Counted from the first letter of the stretch, positions 16,483-24,782 are shown. The stretch is 33,873 nt of DNA from Lachnospiraceae bacterium (GCA_030524665.1 JAUNGL010000021.1:1-33873), one strand, 5' to 3'. Notes: generated by a model not told the origin, from the letters alone. A program made the numbers and translations.

Positions 16483-18225
16483 TTACTTGGAGACAAGCTC
16501 AATTCCCGAAATATCCGAATCAATCATCATTGAATAATTCGTATAATACACAACAAATCCCGGCTTGGCACCGTTTGGCTTTTTGACGTGTTTTTTCTCA
16601 ACGTAATCAATTTCTACCTTCTCGGAATTCCGGTTTTTGGAATACCACGCGGCGAGACGGGCGGCTTCCTCGAAGGTGCGGTCCGGCAGTTCTTTTCCGT
16701 TTGCTTTTACAATGACATGGGAGCCGGGTGCGCCTTTGGCATGAAACCACCAGTCACTGTTGGAAGCTATTTTGAAGGTCAGTTCATCGTTCTGATAATT
16801 ATTCTTTCCGACATACATATCAAAGCCGTCTGATGAGACGTAATGGAAGGGGCGGGAGGTGATTTTGATCCTTTTCCCGGTATATTTGCGGCGGATGTAG
16901 CCTGCGTCAATCAGCTCTTCCTTGAACTGCACGAGGTCTTCCTCTGAGAGAGCGAGATCCATGAAGGTGCAGATCGCTTCCAGCTGTGTAATCTCAGCTT
17001 CCGTTTCCTGAATGTGTTCGGAGAGTGCTTCGTAGGTACGTTTCAGTTTGCTGTATTTGTCAAAATATTTGCGGGCATTTTCCTGCGCAGTCAGTGTCTC
17101 ATCAAGAGGAATCGTAATCATTTCATTTGTATAATAGTTCAGTGCTTCCAGTTTCTTAGCACCCGGTTCGGCTTCGTAGCCATAGGTGTGCAGAAGCTCT
17201 CCGTAAACCTTGTATTTGTCACGCTTGTCCGTATCCTTCAGCTGTTTCCGCTGCAGTTCGTATTTTTTGCGGGAGCGGTCGAGGGCTGTGGTAGCGATTC
17301 TGCGCAGGTCGGAGGATTTCTGGCGGATACGCGTCACCGTATTCTTCATAGCATAGTACTGTTCCATCACACTGGAGATCGTGTCATACGTTGTTGTGGT
17401 CAGATCGTGATACATGGTGAGCGGGACAGAAGAAAACTCCACCGGGCTTTCATGCTCATCGGTAATGATACATGGAGTGTAATTGTGCTCTGCGATATCT
17501 TCCATCAGGTGAGAGAAGGTGCGATACAGGTGAATCTGCGCCAGCTCCGGGATCGTATTTGCGCTTTGGGCAGATTCAAGTGAAGCGCGGTGGCAGACCT
17601 CTTCCGCAATGACCGGGCTGATACCGGTACACGTGGAATAGAGTGCTCTTGCGAGAGGCATCGGTTTGGAAAATACGCCTACACGAAAGGCCTCCTCAGT
17701 GAGCACAGTCGGATCGAGCTTGTCCTGTGTCCGCGGAATGAAATATTCACGTCCCGGGAGTACCTCCCGCACGGAGCTTGTCTGGGCAGAGACGTGCTTG
17801 ATACTGTCAATAATATGAGAATGATCATCACAGAAGATGAGATTGCTGTGTTTGCCCATCAGTTCCAGAATCAGGTCCTTGTGACAGAGATCCCCCATTT
17901 CATTGAAGTGCTCGACTTCAAAGTGGATAATCCGCTCCAGACCGGGCTGCCATATTTTGGTGATTTTGCCGTTTGCAATATGCTTGCGCAGAAGCATACA
18001 GAAATTCGGGGCGGTCATGGGGCTTGGCTTGTTGACAGAAGTCAGATAAATCAGAGGAAGGCTTGCACTTGCCGAAAGAAGCAGTCGGTGCTGTCCTCTC
18101 TGTCCCTTGATTGTCAGAAGCAGCTCGTCCGTTTCCGGCTGGGCAATTTTGCTGATCCTGCCGTTCAAAATGGTCTGGTTCAGCTCATATACAATATTTG
18201 AAATAACGATACCATCAAGTGCCAT
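16483..18225 (-). CDS. rqcH: Ribosome-associated quality control protein RqcH (NFACT family)
   Basis: 580 residues. RqcH binds stalled 50S subunits carrying peptidyl-tRNA and adds alanine tails that mark the nascent chain for degradation. Relatives were once called fibronectin-binding proteins. The NFACT-N domain is at residues 1-~180 (MALDGIVISNIVYEL, ILNGRISKI, FCMLLRKHI), followed by a helical/coiled-coil middle (~270-430) and the C-terminal NFACT-R domain (~445-560, with GKNNYQND, DWWFHAKGAPGSHV and VEKKHVKKP). Position 97-98, where B. subtilis RqcH has its functional Asp-Arg pair, reads Glu-Arg here. CAGGAGTACAAC precedes the ATG. It is divergent from yicC, as in the conserved ylo region of Bacilli. 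Confidence 0.92.
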   Translation of the reverse strand: MALDGIVISNIVYELNQTILNGRISKIAQPETDELLLTIKGQRGQHRLLLSASASLPLIYLTSVNKPSPMTAPNFCMLLRKHIANGKITKIWQPGLERIIHFEVEHFNEMGDLCHKDLILELMGKHSNLIFCDDHSHIIDSIKHVSAQTSSVREVLPGREYFIPRTQDKLDPTVLTEEAFRVGVFSKPMPLARALYSTCTGISPVIAEEVCHRASLESAQSANTIPELAQIHLYRTFSHLMEDIAEHNYTPCIITDEHESPVEFSSVPLTMYHDLTTTTYDTISSVMEQYYAMKNTVTRIRQKSSDLRRIATTALDRSRKKYELQRKQLKDTDKRDKYKVYGELLHTYGYEAEPGAKKLEALNYYTNEMITIPLDETLTAQENARKYFDKYSKLKRTYEALSEHIQETEAEITQLEAICTFMDLALSEEDLVQFKEELIDAGYIRRKYTGKRIKITSRPFHYVSSDGFDMYVGKNNYQNDELTFKIASNSDWWFHAKGAPGSHVIVKANGKELPDRTFEEAARLAAWYSKNRNSEKVEIDYVEKKHVKKPNGAKPGFVVYYTNYSMMIDSDISGIELVSK

Positions 18226-18252
18226 ATGTTGTACTCCTGTTTAAAGATAATC

Positions 18253-18280
18253 TGTATAGTAACAGTTCAGCCACATACAA
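18253..18280 (-). promoter_or_regulatory. Putative rqcH promoter
   Basis: On the minus strand TTGTAT (18275-18280), a 16-base spacer and TATACA (18253-18258), about 28 bases before the rqcH ATG. It overlaps the palindrome at 18259-18314. Confidence 0.35.
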
Positions 18281-18314
18281 GGCTGCAGCTTGTATGGCGT
18301 GCAGCTGAATAGTT
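18259..18314. repeat. Imperfect palindrome in the rqcH-yicC divergent gap
   Basis: ATACAAG and CTTGTAT (18275-18295) form a hairpin around GCTGCAG. Outside it, TAACAGTTCAGC pairs with GCTGAATAGTTA at ten of twelve positions. The ends resemble the palindrome at 23762-23803 (CAGCTG near AATAGTAAC). Confidence 0.55.
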
Positions 18315-18356
18315 ATGTTTTATAGTAGCATATCATAAAAGAAAAAACAATTCTGA

Positions 18357-18385
18357 TTGACTGCAAAGTCCCGATGGATTATAAT
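18357..18385 (+). promoter_or_regulatory. Promoter of the yicC-cinA gene run
   Basis: TTGACT at 18357-18362, a 17-base spacer and a perfect TATAAT at 18380-18385. The predicted start near 18392 gives a ~128-base leader before the yicC ATG at 18520. No other comparably good promoter was noticed up to 23757. Confidence 0.7.
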
Positions 18386-18519
18386 AATTCAATATGGATA
18401 ACTATGCCATATGCGATGAGGGTGACGAAAATGGAATGCGCTGGCTGACGAGGAATCATGGCCGGAGAGAACCGGAAATTCACTCTGCGGATATGGGGCA
18501 GGAGAGGACAAGGACGGCT

Positions 18520-19398
18520 ATGATTAAGAGTATGACAGGCTTTGGAAGGTGTGAGTGCCACCAGAGCGACAGGAAGTTTACGGTAGAGATGAAAGCGGTG
18601 AATCATCGCTATTTTGATGTGAATATAAAGATGCCGAAGAAATTCGGCTTCTTTGAGGCAGCCATCAGGAATGTATTGAAGGAATATGTCCAGAGGGGCA
18701 AGGTGGATGTATTCATTACATACGAGGATTTTGCAGAGACGAATGCGGCATTGAAGTACAATGAGCATCTGGCTTCAGAATACCTGAAATATTACCGCCA
18801 GATGGCAGAGACTTTCGGATTGGAGAATGATATCCGGGTATCGGCGCTGGGAAGATGTCCGGAAGTGTTCGTGATGGAAGAGCAGGATATCGATGAAAAA
18901 GAGATTTGGGCTGTTCTGGAACAGGCACTCCGTGGAGCATGCGGGCAGTTTGTGGCCTCCCGACTGAAAGAAGGAGAGGCGCTTAAGGCAGATTTGCTTG
19001 ACAAACTGCATGGAATGTTGGAAAATGTAGCTCTGGTGGAAGCGAGGTATCCGCAGATTATAGCGGAATATCGGCTGAAGCTGGAAGAGAAAGTAAAGGA
19101 GCTGCTGGCGGATACTCAGATGGATGAGGGAAGGATTGCAGCTGAAGTGATTCTGTTTGCGGATAAGATCTGTACGGATGAGGAAACAGTGCGTCTTCGC
19201 AGCCATATCGAAACGATGGCTTCTGCTCTGGAGACGGGAGGAAGTGTCGGAAGGAAGCTGGATTTCATTGCACAGGAGATGAACCGGGAGGCCAATACAA
19301 TTCTTTCCAAGGCGAATGATCTGGAGACTTCTAATATCGCGATCGACTTGAAGACGGAGATTGAGAAAGTACGCGAACAGATACAGAACATTGAATAG
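18520..19398 (+). CDS. yicC: YicC/YloC-family endoribonuclease
   Basis: 292 residues. YicC-family proteins are endoribonucleases linked to RNA decay and stress survival. The N-terminus MIKSMTGFGR is the family signature, followed by EMKAVNHRYFDVNIKMP. The C-terminal DUF1732-type region contains AEVILFADKICTDEETVRLRSH and ends in SNDLETSN-like residues (LSKANDLETSNIAIDLKTEIEKVREQIQNIE region). The start at 18520 is chosen because the family begins exactly there and AAGGACGGCT lies just upstream. An in-frame ATG at 18394 would add 42 residues not found in the family. It is the first gene of the yicC-remA-gmk-rpoZ set, a conserved Firmicute order. Confidence 0.93.
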   Translation: MIKSMTGFGRCECHQSDRKFTVEMKAVNHRYFDVNIKMPKKFGFFEAAIRNVLKEYVQRGKVDVFITYEDFAETNAALKYNEHLASEYLKYYRQMAETFGLENDIRVSALGRCPEVFVMEEQDIDEKEIWAVLEQALRGACGQFVASRLKEGEALKADLLDKLHGMLENVALVEARYPQIIAEYRLKLEEKVKELLADTQMDEGRIAAEVILFADKICTDEETVRLRSHIETMASALETGGSVGRKLDFIAQEMNREANTILSKANDLETSNIAIDLKTEIEKVREQIQNIE

Positions 19399-19421
19399 GG
19401 ACTCAGGCAGGTGAAAAGAAA

Positions 19422-19745
19422 ATGTCAGGATTGGTGAATATCGGATTTGGCAACATGATTAATTCGGAGAAGGTGATTGCTGTGGTGAATCCGGATGCAG
19501 CGCCGATCAAGCGTATGGTGCAGAGTGCCAGAGAGACACAGCGTGTCATCGATGCGTCACAGGGCAGGCGCACCAAGTCTGTCATTATGATGGAGAATGG
19601 GCAGATTGTCCTGTCAGCAATGCAGCCGGACACGATTGCGAGAAGATTTGCAGCAGTTCATTCCCGTGAAGCAATCAGCCAAACGGATATGCTTGCATGT
19701 ACATCTGACTTATCGGAACAGGAGATGAAGGGAGAAGAATCATGA
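19422..19745 (+). CDS. remA: RemA-like DUF370 regulator
   Basis: 107 residues. In B. subtilis RemA is a DNA-binding activator of matrix and osmoprotection genes that forms ring-like oligomers. Family features are LVNIGFGNMINSEKVIAVVNPDAAPIKR (quoted in part), DASQGRRTKSVI and SAMQPDTIARRF. The last ~25 residues are a polar extension beyond the usual ~85-residue core. AGGTGA lies 8 bases before the ATG. The stop overlaps the gmk start (ATGA), indicating translational coupling. The order yicC-remA-gmk-rpoZ supports the call. Confidence 0.92.
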   Translation: MSGLVNIGFGNMINSEKVIAVVNPDAAPIKRMVQSARETQRVIDASQGRRTKSVIMMENGQIVLSAMQPDTIARRFAAVHSREAISQTDMLACTSDLSEQEMKGEES

Positions 19746-20374
19746 ACAGGAAAGGGATTCTTGTAGTGGTATCAGGTTTTTCCGGTGTCGGAAAAGGAAC
19801 ACTGATGAAGCTTCTGACGGAGCGGTATGGTCATTATGCTCTGTCGATTTCAGCTACGACCAGAACACCCCGCGAAGGGGAAGTGGATGGACGGGAATAC
19901 TTTTTTAAGTCCAGAGATGAGTTTGAGACATTGATCGCAGAAGATAGACTGATTGAATATGCAGAGTACTGCGGCAATTATTACGGAACCCCGCGTGATT
20001 ACGTGGAAGATCAGATGGAACAGGGAAGGGATGTAGTACTGGAAATCGAGATTCAGGGGGCCTTGAAGGTCAAACAGAAATATCCGGAGACTCTTCTGCT
20101 GTTTGTGATGCCGCCGGATGCGGAGACTCTTGCAAGCCGGCTCCGGGGACGTGGCTCTGAGACAGAGGATGTCATACATTCCAGGTTGGCACGTGCCGTA
20201 CAGGAGGCGGAAGGTGTAGAGCAGTATGATTATATGATTATTAATGATGTGCTTGATGAGAGTGTGGAGAAGCTCCACTATCTGATAGAGAGCCAGCATT
20301 ATAAAATAAACAGGAATCTGGACTTTATCGAACAGATCCGTTCTGAAGTCCGGGTATTTGCGAAAGGAGAATAA
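19742..20374 (+). CDS. gmk: Guanylate kinase
   Basis: 210 residues, converting GMP and ATP to GDP and ADP. The P-loop is SGFSGVGKGTLM near residues 9-20. The GMP-binding region is visible as SISATTRTPREGEVDGREYFF and YCGNYYGTP. The Walker B-like VVLEIEIQGA and the lid LRGRGSETEDVIHSRL follow. Length is standard. It overlaps the remA stop by 4 bases, and rpoZ starts 3 bases after its stop. Confidence 0.96.
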   Translation: MNRKGILVVVSGFSGVGKGTLMKLLTERYGHYALSISATTRTPREGEVDGREYFFKSRDEFETLIAEDRLIEYAEYCGNYYGTPRDYVEDQMEQGRDVVLEIEIQGALKVKQKYPETLLLFVMPPDAETLASRLRGRGSETEDVIHSRLARAVQEAEGVEQYDYMIINDVLDESVEKLHYLIESQHYKINRNLDFIEQIRSEVRVFAKGE

Positions 20375-20377
20375 AAT

Positions 20378-20632
20378 ATGTTACATCCGTCTTACACAGA
20401 ATTAATGAAGGTAGTAAACAGCAACGCAGGGGAGGATGACGCTCCAATTGTCACCAGCCGTTATTCGATCGTGCTTGCAACTGCGAAGCGTGCGCGTCAG
20501 ATTATTGCGAGACAGTCTTCGGACAGCCTGAATGTGCTGAATGTGTCAAAACCGCTCTCTAAGGCAGTGAAGGAACTGAATGAAGGAAAGATTAAAATCC
20601 TTCCGGAAGATGAGACAGCAGAAGAGGAATAA
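20378..20632 (+). CDS. rpoZ: RNA polymerase omega subunit
   Basis: 84 residues. Omega assists assembly and stability of RNA polymerase. MLHPSYTELM, SRYSIVLATAKRARQI and the C-terminal KPLSKAVKELNEGKI match the family, and the length is typical of Clostridia. AAAGGAGAATAAAAT spans the gmk stop and gives the ribosome-binding site. It always follows gmk in this conserved cluster. Confidence 0.95.
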   Translation: MLHPSYTELMKVVNSNAGEDDAPIVTSRYSIVLATAKRARQIIARQSSDSLNVLNVSKPLSKAVKELNEGKIKILPEDETAEEE

Positions 20633-20683
20633 GCAGTACTTTTGGCAGTACCATTTGGCTGTGTTTTACGCCGGAGGTAGAAG

Positions 20684-21331
20684 ATGAAAGAAATCAGGGA
20701 ATTTAAAAAGAGTTATATTCTGGTCTCGGCTTTGTATGTGGTACTCGGAGCGGTGCTGTTGTTCTGGCCGGATGTTTCCGTGCAGATGATCTGCTATGTA
20801 CTTGGATTTGCAATGATTGTCATTGGTATTACGTATGGCATCATTTATTTTACAAAGGACAATCTGTCCGGAGTATTGCAGATGGATCTTGTGATCGGCA
20901 TTGTTGCGGTTGCATTCGGTATTTTCATTTTACTGAATCAGGCATTTCTGGCTTCTGTACTGCCGTTTGCGATGGGAATTATCCTGTTGCTCGGGGCAGT
21001 TGTGAAGCTTCAGAATGCGATCAATATGAAACGCCTGAAATTCGGCAGGTGGTATGTGGTTCTGATTTTTGCATTGCTTCTGGTGGGACTTGGAATTGTA
21101 CTGCTGGTCAATCCATTTCGGAGTGAGTACTGGATGGTTCTGTATATCGGAGGATGTCTGGTATTGGACGGATTGGTCAATCTGGTCAGCATGGCATTTA
21201 TCGTGTCACGTTTCAAGAAGCTGATGAAGCTTCAGAGAGAAAATCCGGACCGTGTGGTTGATCCGTCGGAGTTGATTTCACCGAAGAAGCAGGAGAATAC
21301 CGGGGTTGTTAAGTATCAGAATGAGAAATAA
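20684..21331 (+). CDS. DUF308 (HdeD-like) membrane protein
   Basis: 215 residues with about six hydrophobic segments (from ~10 to ~175). Examples are YILVSALYVVLGAVLLFW and the paired Gly-rich helices typical of DUF308/HdeD proteins. The C-terminal ~40 residues are hydrophilic (FKKLMKLQRENPDR). E. coli HdeD helps acid resistance, but the role here is unknown. CGGAGGTAGAAG precedes the ATG. It sits in the yicC-cinA run between rpoZ and rimO, a common place for it in Lachnospiraceae as far as I know. A CGGCAG/CTGCCG inverted repeat (21332-21361) follows, without a T tract. Confidence 0.85.
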   Translation: MKEIREFKKSYILVSALYVVLGAVLLFWPDVSVQMICYVLGFAMIVIGITYGIIYFTKDNLSGVLQMDLVIGIVAVAFGIFILLNQAFLASVLPFAMGIILLLGAVVKLQNAINMKRLKFGRWYVVLIFALLLVGLGIVLLVNPFRSEYWMVLYIGGCLVLDGLVNLVSMAFIVSRFKKLMKLQRENPDRVVDPSELISPKKQENTGVVKYQNEK

Positions 21332-21380
21332 CGGCAGTCGTGTAAGCATAGAAGGCTGCCGCTTATGACAGGAGTAACAG

Positions 21381-22718
21381 ATGAAGATATTATTTATTTC
21401 ACTCGGATGCGATAAGAATCTGGTGGATTCCGAGGAAATGCTTGGTTTGCTGAACAGCAGGGGATATACATTCACGGATGATGAGACAGAGGCAGATATC
21501 ATAGTGATTAATACCTGCTGTTTTATCAATGATGCCAAAGAAGAAAGCATTCAGACTATTCTTGAGATGGCGGAATATAAGAAGTCAGGCAGCTGCAGGG
21601 CGCTGATCGTGACCGGATGTCTGGCACAGCGCTACCGTCAGGAGATTCTGGATGAAATTGAAGAAGTAGATGCGGTGATTGGAACGACTGCATATGAGAA
21701 GATTGCGGATGCGATCGAAGAGGCGCTTCGGGGGAAGCGTGCGGTAGAGCTTGAAGAGCTTTCGGCACTTCCATCATTATCTACTGGCAGAATGGTGACA
21801 ACAGGAGGCCATTTTGCTTATCTGAAGATTGCTGAGGGCTGCAATAAATGCTGTACTTATTGTATTATTCCGAAGATCCGGGGGAAATACCGGAGTGTTC
21901 CCATGGAGCGGCTGATTGCACAGGCAGAGGAGCTTGCTGCGCAGGGCGTGCGGGAGCTGATTCTTGTGGCGCAGGAGACGACGCTTTATGGTGTGGATCT
22001 GTACGGGACAAAATGTCTCCATCTGCTTTTGGAGGCATTGTGTAAAATCAGCGGTTTCCGCTGGATTCGAATTCTGTACTGCTATCCTGAGGAGATTTAT
22101 CCGGAACTGATTCAGACAATGAAGCAGGAGAAAAAGATCTGTCATTATCTGGATTTGCCGATTCAGCATGCGTCGGACCGGATTCTGAAGCGAATGGGCA
22201 GAAGGACGTCGAAGGAAGATCTGATCCGGATTGTGACGAATCTGAGAGAGGAGATTCCGGATATTGTGCTTCGGACTACGCTGATTACCGGGTTCCCTGG
22301 CGAGACGCAGGAGGATCATGAGGAACTGATGGACTTCGTGGACCAGATGGAATTTGACAGACTTGGAGTATTTACATATTCACAGGAGGAGGATACTCCA
22401 GCGGCTGTGATGCCGGACCAGGTAGATGAAGAAACGAAGCTGAACCGTCAGGAAGAACTGATGGAGCTGCAGCAGGAGATTGCCTTTGACCGCGCGGAGC
22501 AGATGACGGGACGTGTGGTGGAGGTCATGGTAGAAGGTGAGGTTTCCGGGGAGAACGTCTATGTGGCACGTACCTATGGAGATGCACCGAATGTCGACGG
22601 ATTGTTGTTTCTGCATACCGGGGAGAATCTGATGTCAGGGGATTTCGCCAGGGTTCGTATTACCGGTGCGGCGGAATATGATTTAATAGGAGAGATTGCA
22701 GATGAATTTACCGAATAA
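21381..22718 (+). CDS. rimO: Ribosomal protein S12 methylthiotransferase RimO
   Basis: 445 residues. RimO is a radical-SAM enzyme that adds a methylthio group to an aspartate of ribosomal protein S12. The N-terminal domain carries the first cluster cysteines (SLGCDKNLVDSEEML, INTCCFINDAKEES, VTGCLAQRY). The radical-SAM motif C154-x3-C158-x2-C161 lies in EGCNKCCTYCIIP. RTTLITGFPGETQEDHEEL and a C-terminal TRAM domain complete the family architecture. GCDKN and the overall match favour RimO over the tRNA enzyme MiaB. GACAGGAGTAACAG precedes the ATG. The 3' end overlaps the pgsA start. Confidence 0.94.
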   Translation: MKILFISLGCDKNLVDSEEMLGLLNSRGYTFTDDETEADIIVINTCCFINDAKEESIQTILEMAEYKKSGSCRALIVTGCLAQRYRQEILDEIEEVDAVIGTTAYEKIADAIEEALRGKRAVELEELSALPSLSTGRMVTTGGHFAYLKIAEGCNKCCTYCIIPKIRGKYRSVPMERLIAQAEELAAQGVRELILVAQETTLYGVDLYGTKCLHLLLEALCKISGFRWIRILYCYPEEIYPELIQTMKQEKKICHYLDLPIQHASDRILKRMGRRTSKEDLIRIVTNLREEIPDIVLRTTLITGFPGETQEDHEELMDFVDQMEFDRLGVFTYSQEEDTPAAVMPDQVDEETKLNRQEELMELQQEIAFDRAEQMTGRVVEVMVEGEVSGENVYVARTYGDAPNVDGLLFLHTGENLMSGDFARVRITGAAEYDLIGEIADEFTE

Positions 22719-23241
22719 GCTGACAGTATTGCGTGTGATTATGGTGCCGTTTTTTGTATTTTTTATGCTCTGGGATGGTATGGGGGAAAGCGGGAAATAT
22801 CTGGCTGCGCTTCTCTTTATTCTTGCAAGTATCACGGACTGGCTGGATGGATATCTGGCGCGCCGTGATCATCTGGTAACAGATTTTGGAAAATTTATGG
22901 ATCCGATTGCAGACAAGCTTCTGGTATGCTCGGCTTTGATCTGCCTGGTGGAAAAGCAGATGTTGGCCGGTTGGATTGTCATTATCATTATCGGACGTGA
23001 ATTTATCATCAGCGGCTTCCGGCTCGTGGCTTCGGATAAGGGAGTTGTGATTGCTGCGAGCTACTGGGGGAAGTTTAAGACGGTTTCCCAGATGCTGATG
23101 GTAATACTGATGATTCTGGATCTGGGTGGAGCATTTGATACGATTACGCAGGTACTCGTCTGGGTTGCGCTTGCGCTTACTGTGATTTCACTCGCAGATT
23201 ATCTGAAAAAGAATTGGAACGTTATGGAAGGCGGGATGTAA
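22702..23241 (+). CDS. pgsA: CDP-diacylglycerol-glycerol-3-phosphate 3-phosphatidyltransferase
   Basis: 179 residues, an integral membrane enzyme making phosphatidylglycerol phosphate, the committed step to phosphatidylglycerol and cardiolipin. The CDP-alcohol phosphotransferase motif is complete: DGYLARRDHLVTDFGKFMDP with the final IAD (D-G-x2-A-R-x8-G-x3-D-x3-D). Several membrane helices are present, and MNLPNKLTVLRV is typical of PgsA. The ATG at 22702 is preferred over a TTG at 22696 because AGGAG lies about 9 bases before it. The gene overlaps the rimO stop by 17 bases and is followed without a gap by cinA_C. rimO-pgsA-cinA is a known Firmicute order. Confidence 0.94.
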   Translation: MNLPNKLTVLRVIMVPFFVFFMLWDGMGESGKYLAALLFILASITDWLDGYLARRDHLVTDFGKFMDPIADKLLVCSALICLVEKQMLAGWIVIIIIGREFIISGFRLVASDKGVVIAASYWGKFKTVSQMLMVILMILDLGGAFDTITQVLVWVALALTVISLADYLKKNWNVMEGGM

Positions 23242-23757
23242 ATGAAGCCCTTAGATATGGATTCCATGATTGAGCAGACTGCACAGTCTGTTGTCCATAC
23301 TCTGAGCCGGAGGAATATGACTGTAACCACAGTGGAGTCCTGTACGGGAGGGATGGTCGCATCGGCGATCACTTCGGTTGCAGGAAGTTCAGCCGTATTT
23401 CATCAGGGGTTTGTGACGTACTGCGATGAGGCGAAACATCATCTGGTGGGAGTCAGAAAGCGGACATTGCGAAGAGATACAGCGGTCAGTGCGCAGACGG
23501 CAAAGGAAATGGCGGAAGGCGGGGTCAGAAGGTCAAAAGCCGATATCGGTATTTCCTTAACAGGCTATGCAGGTCCGCCGTCAGGTGATGAGAAGGAAGA
23601 AGTGGGACTCGTATTCATTGGCTGTTGTGTGCGGGGAAAGACCTGGGTGAAAGAGTGTCATTTTGCTGGTGACAGAACACAAGTGCGGAAGTCTGCATGT
23701 ATGTATGCACTTCTTATGGCGCAAAAACTACTGGGGATGGGACAGACAGGTCTTTGA
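23242..23757 (+). CDS. CinA C-terminal-domain amidohydrolase (PncC-like)
   Basis: 171 residues, only the CinA C-terminal domain, which in characterised members deamidates nicotinamide mononucleotide. Motifs are TVESCTGGMVASAIT, the VAGSSAVFHQGFVTYCDEAKH segment (shown in part) and GISLTGYAGPPSGDEKEEVG. The N-terminal MoaB-like domain of full CinA is absent, as in stand-alone PncC proteins. The ATG directly follows the pgsA stop, so translation is coupled. In many Firmicutes recA follows cinA, but here a palindrome and leftward genes follow, so the run ends at this gene. Confidence 0.9.
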   Translation: MKPLDMDSMIEQTAQSVVHTLSRRNMTVTTVESCTGGMVASAITSVAGSSAVFHQGFVTYCDEAKHHLVGVRKRTLRRDTAVSAQTAKEMAEGGVRRSKADIGISLTGYAGPPSGDEKEEVGLVFIGCCVRGKTWVKECHFAGDRTQVRKSACMYALLMAQKLLGMGQTGL

Positions 23758-23761
23758 ATCG

Positions 23762-23803
23762 TTACTATTTACAGCTCATGGTCACAGCTGCAAATAGTAA
23801 CAG
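23762..23803. terminator. Long hairpin between convergent genes
   Basis: GTTACTATTT (23762-23771) pairs with AAATAGTAAC (23794-23803), and CAGCT with AGCTG inside, around CATGGTCAC. There is no T tract. It can end both the cinA run and the leftward gene at 23813. Its GTTAC/GTAAC ends resemble those of the 164-bp element at 27339 and 33577. Confidence 0.6.
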
Positions 23804-23812
23804 AAAGAAGCA

Positions 23813-24397
23813 TTACCGCATGCCGCGGAATTGTTTGACAAGTGACAGGAGGCGGTCCATCCGCTGAACTTCCTGCGGGGATTTACCGAGCTTCATGACA
23901 TTGATGATTGTATCGATTTCATCCTGTTTGAAGGACATATTGTTGGACTGCGTCTGTGAAGCTGCTGCCATCAGGAATGGCAGCAGCTCATTTTGATTTT
24001 TGCCCTGTGCCTGTGAAGCAAGTGAGGTCAGCATCTGAAGCTTGGCTGGATCAATCCCGCCAAGTGCAGGGTTATTCATCCAGGAATTCTGGTTTTGTGA
24101 CTGATTTGAGTTTTGCATTTCAGGCTGCGGTTGTTCGGCTGCAGAAATCTGGCTGTCATTGGGCTGTGGATGATTGTTCTGGCTTCCGCCAGGGATTTGA
24201 GCGGAGTCCTCTGCCTGATCGGAATTCTGATATCTGCCTCCATTGTCCGCCTGATTGATATTCTGGTTTTGGACATAGTCCTGCGTCTGGTTTCCGTCCT
24301 GCCCCTGCTGGAATCCGGAAGTCTGGTTTGTATTTCGTACCTGGTTTGCATTTTGCCGGAAAAACTGCCGCTGCTGCGGTGTCTGATACTGATTCAT
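23813..24397 (-). CDS. Asn/Gln-rich protein with conserved-looking C-terminus
   Basis: 194 residues, not recognised. Residues 1-~115 are low complexity and dominated by Gln and Asn (QNANQVRNTNQTS, NQSQNQNSW), with no signal peptide. Residues ~118-194 look folded and helical: LQMLTSLASQAQGKNQNELLPFLMAAASQ, then FKQDEIDTIINVMKLGKSPQEVQRMDRLLSLVKQ (quoted in part). The start has AAAGGAGACACC upstream. The gene lies 52 bases after the leftward gene at 24450, and both are helical and small, so they are probably one operon. Gln/Asn-rich tails of this type occur in spore or surface proteins, but nothing here proves that. Confidence 0.7.
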   Translation of the reverse strand: MNQYQTPQQRQFFRQNANQVRNTNQTSGFQQGQDGNQTQDYVQNQNINQADNGGRYQNSDQAEDSAQIPGGSQNNHPQPNDSQISAAEQPQPEMQNSNQSQNQNSWMNNPALGGIDPAKLQMLTSLASQAQGKNQNELLPFLMAAASQTQSNNMSFKQDEIDTIINVMKLGKSPQEVQRMDRLLSLVKQFRGMR

Positions 24398-24449
24398 ATG
24401 TGGGTGTCTCCTTTTGGTTAATTTGATTTACTGGAATTGAAAATATCAG

Positions 24450-24782
24450 TTAATAGGTTCCGTCTATGGGCTGTGACATAGTGGAATAGAGCTCCAGTGC
24501 AGTGATCATCTGAAGACAGCGGTCAATCATTTCCTGCTCTGACGGGTCACAGTAATTGCGGATATCGCTTAGTATATCAGTGATACTGGCAGGCTCCTGT
24601 TCCATACTGCAGGATACTATGCTGCTTTCACTGCCGGAGTAGAAATTCATGATGTTCTGGAGCTCCAGCAACTTTGCATAGACTGCAATGAATTTCTGCT
24701 CCTGTGTGCTGAGATATGGGACGGCTGCTTTTATCATTTGGAGGTGATTCTGGTTAGCAATCTGGTCTAATGCAGTCAGCAT
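24450..24782 (-). CDS. Small helical hypothetical protein, partner of the Asn/Gln-rich protein
   Basis: 110 residues, not recognised. It is predicted mostly helical (LTALDQIANQNHLQMIKAAV, EQKFIAVYAKLLELQNIMNF, EQEMIDRCLQMITALELY), with no membrane segment or signal peptide. CAGGGAGACATT precedes the ATG, a good ribosome-binding site. Its helical pattern of Met/Leu-rich segments with the spacing Q-x-x-x-I-x-A resembles the C-terminal part of the downstream protein, so the two may interact or share ancestry. Confidence 0.7.
   Translation of the reverse strand: MLTALDQIANQNHLQMIKAAVPYLSTQEQKFIAVYAKLLELQNIMNFYSGSESSIVSCSMEQEPASITDILSDIRNYCDPSEQEMIDRCLQMITALELYSTMSQPIDGTY

Noticed and set aside
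18394-18519. 42-residue N-terminal extension of YicC
   Set aside because: Family members begin at MIKSMTGFGR, and a ribosome-binding site lies just before 18520.
18520-23757. The yicC-remA-gmk-rpoZ-rimO-pgsA-cinA run as a novel cluster
   Set aside because: It is a conserved Firmicute housekeeping arrangement with all motifs normal.
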